From assembly GCA_016709665.1 (NCBI GenBank), contig JADJMI010000001.1, forward strand, positions 558,001 to 622,000: 64,000 nt of DNA, in the 5' to 3' direction. The notes beneath the pieces were generated by a model. That model saw nothing but the letters and a program-made list of their open reading frames with translations. It searched no databases and was not told the DNA's origin. Both the position numbers and the translations under genes were made by a program. This document shows, piece by piece, positions 60,021-64,000 of the stretch (position 1 is the first letter of the stretch; the number at the start of each line of letters is the position of its first letter). The stretch is from Betaproteobacteria bacterium. Its GTDB lineage: Bacteria > Pseudomonadota > Gammaproteobacteria > Burkholderiales > Usitatibacteraceae.

Positions 60021-60049
60021 GCCGGCCCCGCGCATCCCGCGGGGCCGGC
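60021..60049 (+). terminator. Strong GC hairpin between SBP 3 and SBP 4
   Basis: GCCGGCCCCGCG (60021-60032) and CGCGGGGCCGGC (60038-60049) form a perfect 12-bp stem with loop CATCC. There is no T run after it, so it is not a classical terminator; it may stabilise the upstream mRNA 3' end or cause partial termination between the SBP genes. Confidence 0.6.
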
Positions 60050-60067
60050 CGCGTTATGCTCCGCCCC

Positions 60068-61645
60068 ATGACCCTTCGCCTCGCCCTCGCCGCCGCCGTG
60101 CTCGCGTTCGCCCCCGCCCTCGCGCCGGCGAAACCGCTTCGCTACGCGAGCCAGGACGACCCGCTCACCCTCGACCCGCACGCGGCCAACCTCGCCGCCT
60201 CCTCGCGCACGACGCAGAACATCTACGAGACCCTCGTCTGGCGCGACAGGGACTGGAAGGTGATCCCCTGGCTCGCCGTGCGCTGGAGCCAGCCCGACGA
60301 GAGGACCTGGCGCTTCCACCTGCGCGACGGCGTGACGTTCCACGACGGCGCGCCGTTCACCGCGGATGACGTGGTGTTCTCCGCCACCCGCGCCCTCTCG
60401 CCGCTGTCCCAGATGCGGGTGAGCCTGCAGGGGGTCGCGAAAGCGGTGAAGGTGGACCGCCTCACGGTCGACCTCGTGATGGCCGAGCCCAACCCGGCGC
60501 TCCTCGCGCACCTCACCCAGTTCCGCATCATGAACCGGGCCTGGGCCGAGAAGAACGGCGCCACCCAGCCGCAGGACTTCAAGGCCAAGGAGGACACCTT
60601 CGCCTCCCGCCACGCCAACGGCACGGGCGCCTACCGGCTCAAGGAGCGCCAGCCGGACGTGCGCACCGTGCTCCTCCGGCACGAAGCGTGGTGGGGGCGG
60701 GCCGCCGGCATCGAATCCGGCAACGTCACCGAGGTGGTGATGCTGCCCATCAAGTCGAACGCCACGCGCATGGCGGCGCTGCTCTCCGGCGAGGTGGATT
60801 TCGTCCTCGACCCGCCCACGCAGGACGTGGCCCGCCTGCGCCAGGACCCGAACGTGAAGGTGCAGGAAGGCGGCGAGCTGCGCGTGCAGTACCTCGCGTT
60901 CGACACGCGGCGCGACGAGCTCCTGTACGGCGGCGAGCGCACGAGGAACCCCTTCAAGGACGCCCGGGTGCGCCGGGCCGTCGCCCACGCCATCGACGCC
61001 GACGCGATCCGCTCGAAGGTGATGCGCGGGTTCTCCCGGCCCGTGGGCGCCATCATCACCCCGGGCGTCGCGGGTTACTCCGCCGAGGGCGACGTGCGCG
61101 TGCCCCACGACCGCGCGCGCGCGAAGGCGCTCCTCGCCGAGGCGGGCTACCCCAACGGCTTCGAGGTGACGCTCGACGCGGGCAACATCCAGCCGGCGGC
61201 CGACATCGCGCAGGCCGTCGCCGCGATGCTCGCGCAGGTGGGCATCCGCGTGCGTCCCAACATCGTGCCGCAGGCCAGCTACTTCCCGAAGATCGAGCGC
61301 TTCGACACGAGCTTCTATGTCCTATCCTGGGGCGGCGGCGTCACCGCCGACTCGCTCTACACCCTGCAGGCGCTCTACAACACCCCCGGCAAGAAGGGCG
61401 AAGGCGACTTCAACATGGGCCGCTGGTCGGACCCGGCCACCGACGCGCTCCTCGCCCGGCTGCGGGTGGAGAAGGACGCCGGGAAGCGCACCGCCATCAC
61501 CCGCGACATCCTGAAGCGCGCGGCCGCCGAGATGCCCCTGGTGCCCATCCACCAGCCCCTGATCCCCTGGGCCATGCGCAAGAACGTCACGGCCCCCTTC
61601 AGCCCGGTGAATGTCCTCTACTTCCACCGCGCCCGGGTAGACTGA
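60068..61645 (+). CDS. DppA-type ABC substrate-binding protein 4
   Basis: About 525 residues from ATG 60068 (ATG 60056 would add four residues); the signal peptide is MTLRLALAAAVLAFAPALAP. SBP_bac_5 core: GVTFHDGAPFTADDVVFSAT, SNATRMAALLSGEVDFVLDP, RTRNPFKDARVRRAVAHAID, LLAEAGYPNGFEVTLDAGNI. It is more diverged than the other three. It is 51 bp upstream of a DppB-type permease gene on the same strand, so this copy is the likely receptor of that transporter. Confidence 0.92.
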   Translation: MTLRLALAAAVLAFAPALAPAKPLRYASQDDPLTLDPHAANLAASSRTTQNIYETLVWRDRDWKVIPWLAVRWSQPDERTWRFHLRDGVTFHDGAPFTADDVVFSATRALSPLSQMRVSLQGVAKAVKVDRLTVDLVMAEPNPALLAHLTQFRIMNRAWAEKNGATQPQDFKAKEDTFASRHANGTGAYRLKERQPDVRTVLLRHEAWWGRAAGIESGNVTEVVMLPIKSNATRMAALLSGEVDFVLDPPTQDVARLRQDPNVKVQEGGELRVQYLAFDTRRDELLYGGERTRNPFKDARVRRAVAHAIDADAIRSKVMRGFSRPVGAIITPGVAGYSAEGDVRVPHDRARAKALLAEAGYPNGFEVTLDAGNIQPAADIAQAVAAMLAQVGIRVRPNIVPQASYFPKIERFDTSFYVLSWGGGVTADSLYTLQALYNTPGKKGEGDFNMGRWSDPATDALLARLRVEKDAGKRTAITRDILKRAAAEMPLVPIHQPLIPWAMRKNVTAPFSPVNVLYFHRARVD

Positions 61646-61696
61646 CGTGTCCCGCACCGCCCCCCGACCCCCGACGCCGCACCGCCCCGCGAGAAA

Positions 61697-62683
61697 ATGA
61701 TCGCCTTCGTCATCCAACGGCTGCTGCAGGGCGTCATCGTGATGCTCGTGGTCGGATTCATCGCCTTCTCGCTCTTCAACTTCGTGGGCGATCCCGTCGC
61801 GCTCATGCTGCCGCCCGAGGCCACGCAGGCCGACCGCACGGCCATGCGCGAGGCGCTGGGACTCGACCGCCCCTTCTACGTGCAGTTCGCCAACTTCATC
61901 GCCAACGCGGCGCAGGGCAACTTCGGCCTGTCGCTGCGGCTGGGGCGGCCGGTTTCCGCCCTGCTCGTCGAACGCCTGCCGGCCACGCTGGAGCTCGCGT
62001 TCGTCGCCGCGACCATCGCGCTCTCGGTGGGCATCCCGCTCGGGGTCTACACCGGCCTCAACCGCAACAGCTGGCTCTCGCGCGTCTTCCTCACGGTCTC
62101 GCTCATCGGCGTGTCGCTGCCCACCTTCCTCATCGGCATCTTCCTCATCCTCATCTTCGCGGTGTGGCTGGGGTGGCTGCCCTCCTTCGGCCGCGGCGAC
62201 ACCACGATGATCGGCGCCTGGTCCACGGGGTTCCTCACGACGACGGGCCTGAAGGCCCTGATCCTGCCGTCCATCACGCTCGGGCTCTTCCAGCTCACGC
62301 TCATCATGCGGCTCGTGAGGAGCGAGATGCTCGAGGTGCTGCGCACGGACTACATCAAGTTCGCCCGCGCCCGCGGCCTCACCAACCGCGCCATCCACTT
62401 CGGCCACGCGCTCAAGAACACGCTGGTGCCCGTCATCACCATCACCGGGTTGCAGCTGGGCGCCATCATCGCCTTCGCGATCATCACCGAGACGGTTTTC
62501 CAGTGGCCGGGGATGGGCCTGCTCTTCATCCAGGCGGTGCAGTTCGCCGACATCCCGGTGATGGCCGCGTACCTGTGCCTCATCGGCCTCATCTTCGTGG
62601 TGATCAACCTCGTGGTGGACCTGCTCTACTACTTCGTCGACCCGCGGCTTCGCGTCGACCATTCCGCGGCCGGGGGCCACTGA
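61697..62683 (+). CDS. ABC transporter permease, DppB type
   Basis: A 328-residue inner-membrane permease with six helices. MIAFVIQRLLQGVIVMLVVG is the usual DppB N-terminus; the EAA loop is YIKFARARGLTNRAIHFGHA; FGLSLRLGRPVSALLVERLP is a conserved periplasmic-cytoplasmic region. It forms the channel of a peptide/nickel-type (PepT) importer with the next gene, DppC type, which starts at the stop codon (TGATG). Confidence 0.94.
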   Translation: MIAFVIQRLLQGVIVMLVVGFIAFSLFNFVGDPVALMLPPEATQADRTAMREALGLDRPFYVQFANFIANAAQGNFGLSLRLGRPVSALLVERLPATLELAFVAATIALSVGIPLGVYTGLNRNSWLSRVFLTVSLIGVSLPTFLIGIFLILIFAVWLGWLPSFGRGDTTMIGAWSTGFLTTTGLKALILPSITLGLFQLTLIMRLVRSEMLEVLRTDYIKFARARGLTNRAIHFGHALKNTLVPVITITGLQLGAIIAFAIITETVFQWPGMGLLFIQAVQFADIPVMAAYLCLIGLIFVVINLVVDLLYYFVDPRLRVDHSAAGGH

Positions 62684-63594
62684 TGGACGCGATCCGCAGG
62701 TTCCTGGACGGCGACGTCTTCCACAGCTTCAAGCGCTCGCCGATCGTGATCGTGTCGGCCGCGGTGGCGCTCACCTGCATCGTCGCGGCCGTGGGCGCGG
62801 GCTTCATCGCCCCGCACAACCCCTTCGACCTGAAGACGCTCAACCTGCTCGACGCCTTCACGCCCCCGGCGTGGACGGAGCGCGGCAACCCCACCTACCT
62901 GCTCGGCACGGACGACCAGGGCCGCGACGTGCTCTCGGCCATCATGTACGGCTCGCGCGTGTCGCTGCTCGTGGGGCTGTGCGCGGTCGTGCTCGCGATG
63001 TTCATCGGCGTGACGCTCGGCCTCATCTCGGGCTACGTGGGCGGCAAGGTGGACGCGTTCATCATGCGCGTGGCCGACGTGCAGCTGTCCTTCCCGTCGA
63101 TCCTCATCGCGCTGCTCATCGACGGCGTGGCGCGCGTGGCCCTGCCCAAGGAGGCCCACGACTCGGCCGCCATCTACGTGCTGGTGCTCGCGATCGCCGC
63201 TTCCGGCTGGGTGCAGTACGCCCGGACGGTGCGCGGTTCCACCCTCGTCGAGCGCAACAAGGAATACGTGCAGGCCGCGCGCGTCATCGGCCGCCACCCG
63301 GTCGCCATCATGTTCACGCACGTTCTGCCCAACGTCACGGGCCCGGTGCTCGTGCTCGCCACGCTGCACATCGGCACGGCCATCATCACGGAAGCCACGC
63401 TGTCCTTCCTGGGCGTCGGCGTGCCGCCCACCCAGCCCTCGCTCGGCACCCTCATCCGCATCGGCAACGACTTCCTGTTCTCCGGGGAATGGTGGATCAC
63501 CGTCTTCCCGGGCGCCTGGCTCGTGATGATGGTGCTCGCGATCAACCTGCTGGGCGACTGGCTGCGCGACGCCCTCAACCCGAAGCTGCGCTAG
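62683..63594 (+). CDS. ABC transporter permease, DppC type
   Basis: A 303-residue permease of the DppC/OppC family. It begins with ATG 62683 overlapping the dppB-type stop. The long N-terminal cytoplasmic tail (DVFHSFKRSPIVIVSAAVAL) leads to the periplasmic loop GTDDQGRDVLSAIMYGSRVS, a classic DppC motif, and the EAA loop YVQAARVIGRHPVAIMFTHV. Partner of the preceding permease. No ATPase gene follows; the next frame, 10 bp on, encodes a secreted small protein. Confidence 0.94.
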   Translation: MDAIRRFLDGDVFHSFKRSPIVIVSAAVALTCIVAAVGAGFIAPHNPFDLKTLNLLDAFTPPAWTERGNPTYLLGTDDQGRDVLSAIMYGSRVSLLVGLCAVVLAMFIGVTLGLISGYVGGKVDAFIMRVADVQLSFPSILIALLIDGVARVALPKEAHDSAAIYVLVLAIAASGWVQYARTVRGSTLVERNKEYVQAARVIGRHPVAIMFTHVLPNVTGPVLVLATLHIGTAIITEATLSFLGVGVPPTQPSLGTLIRIGNDFLFSGEWWITVFPGAWLVMMVLAINLLGDWLRDALNPKLR

Positions 63595-63604
63595 GAAGAT
63601 CCCC

Positions 63605-64000
63605 ATGAAGCGACTGCTCGCCGCATTCCTTCTCGTCCTGCCCTTCGCGGCCGCGGCCGGTCCGTACGACCAGCCCTGGTCGATCGTCACCACCGACACG
63701 CGCCCTTCGTCGGACCCGAACCTGCGCCCCGTCATCGTGAACCGCGTGGATGGCGAGACCGTCATGAGCCGCACGCCGGCCGTGATCGCGCCGGGCAGGC
63801 ACCAGGTCACCGTGGACCTGCCGCCCCGCAAGGGCTTCAAGGTCGCCACGCAGGAGACCTTCGAGCTGCTCGCGAGCCCCTGCATGCGCTACTACGTCGC
63901 CGCGAAGCTCGACACTTCCGTCGGCCAGGAATGGAAGGCCGTCATCCGCTCGAGCGAGCTCATCGGCGAATGCGCGTCGAAGTTCAAGACCGGCAAGCCG
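63605..64000 (+). CDS. Secreted hypothetical protein (partial, cut by window edge)
   Basis: ATG 63605 follows an AGGAAG ribosome-binding site and begins MKRLLAAFLLVLPFAAAAGP, a signal peptide. The visible 132 residues (VIVNRVDGETVMSRTPAVIA, PGRHQVTVDLPPRKGFKVAT) form a beta-rich soluble domain like that of PEGA-type or transthyretin-like carriers; GRHQVTVDLP is a pattern seen in such surface modules. The frame is open to the right edge. It lies 10 bp after the permease but is not an ATPase. Confidence 0.75.
   Translation, partial: MKRLLAAFLLVLPFAAAAGPYDQPWSIVTTDTRPSSDPNLRPVIVNRVDGETVMSRTPAVIAPGRHQVTVDLPPRKGFKVATQETFELLASPCMRYYVAAKLDTSVGQEWKAVIRSSELIGECASKFKTGKP

Noticed and set aside
58493..61108. 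An 871-residue minus-strand frame
   Set aside because: Antisense to two complete substrate-binding protein genes with signal peptides and family motifs.

Overview
The window is GC-rich (visibly about two thirds G+C, not computed), gene-dense, and has many 4-base start/stop overlaps (ATGA, GTGA, TTGA). Gene content points to a betaproteobacterium, most likely in or near Burkholderiales: three-part tricarboxylate (TctABC/Bug) transport genes, a stand-alone Bug protein, GluQRS, an hpd-hmgA-fahA-phhA tyrosine operon and dispersed GGGGACAGG hairpins. Genus cannot be assigned from sequence alone. Two artefact-like poly-G/poly-C tracts (4868-4972 and 25562-25706) and about nine apparent single-base frameshifts suggest a metagenome or low-depth assembly, so several broken genes are probably sequencing errors rather than real pseudogenes. 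No rRNA, tRNA, CRISPR array, transposase or prophage was seen.

Layout. 1-5 kb: a redox/electrophile group on the minus strand (FMN reductase, Old Yellow Enzyme, two pirins), divergent from a LysR regulator and gluQ. 5-15 kb: gamma-glutamyltransferase with a Bug protein; a haloacid dehalogenase; a tctC-tctB-tctA transporter with a tartrate/malate-type dehydrogenase and a fluoroacetate-dehalogenase-like hydrolase; a protoporphyrinogen-oxidase-like flavoprotein. 15-24 kb: CBS-BON protein, acyl-CoA synthetase, a two-gene cassette of a membrane c-heme sensor (DUF3365-HAMP) and a Ser/Thr kinase with a duplicated C-terminal domain, a DMT exporter, an HslV-like Ntn hydrolase, HupE and TPR proteins. 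24-36 kb: many small envelope and enzyme genes (Hsp15, DUF6152, membrane proteins, a third pirin, GNAT, VOC, hydrolases), with a cluster of frameshifts at 27.3-28.6 kb. 36-46 kb: a secreted triplicated Cys-rich protein, phosphatase, YidB, CinA-N, YbhB, FKBP, a second gamma-glutamyltransferase, succinate-semialdehyde dehydrogenase and an ABC-2 exporter. 46-50 kb and 58-64 kb: four paralogous DppA-type substrate-binding proteins and a DppB/DppC permease pair without ATPases. 50-56 kb: two Hsp20 chaperones and the phenylalanine/tyrosine catabolic operon with a divergent Lrp-type regulator.

How it fits together. The organism looks like a heterotroph using amino acids, peptides and organic acids: peptide/oligomer uptake, gamma-glutamyl peptide cleavage, aromatic amino acid degradation, dicarboxylate/tartrate uptake and oxidation. 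The items most worth a second look are the heme-sensor/kinase cassette, a dispersed inverted-repeat element present three times (one copy abuts or forms the start of a gamma-glutamyltransferase gene), a 41-bp-arm inverted repeat covering the start codon of a binding-protein gene, the triplicated Cys-rich secreted protein and a perfect 17-bp palindrome between hpd and its likely regulator.
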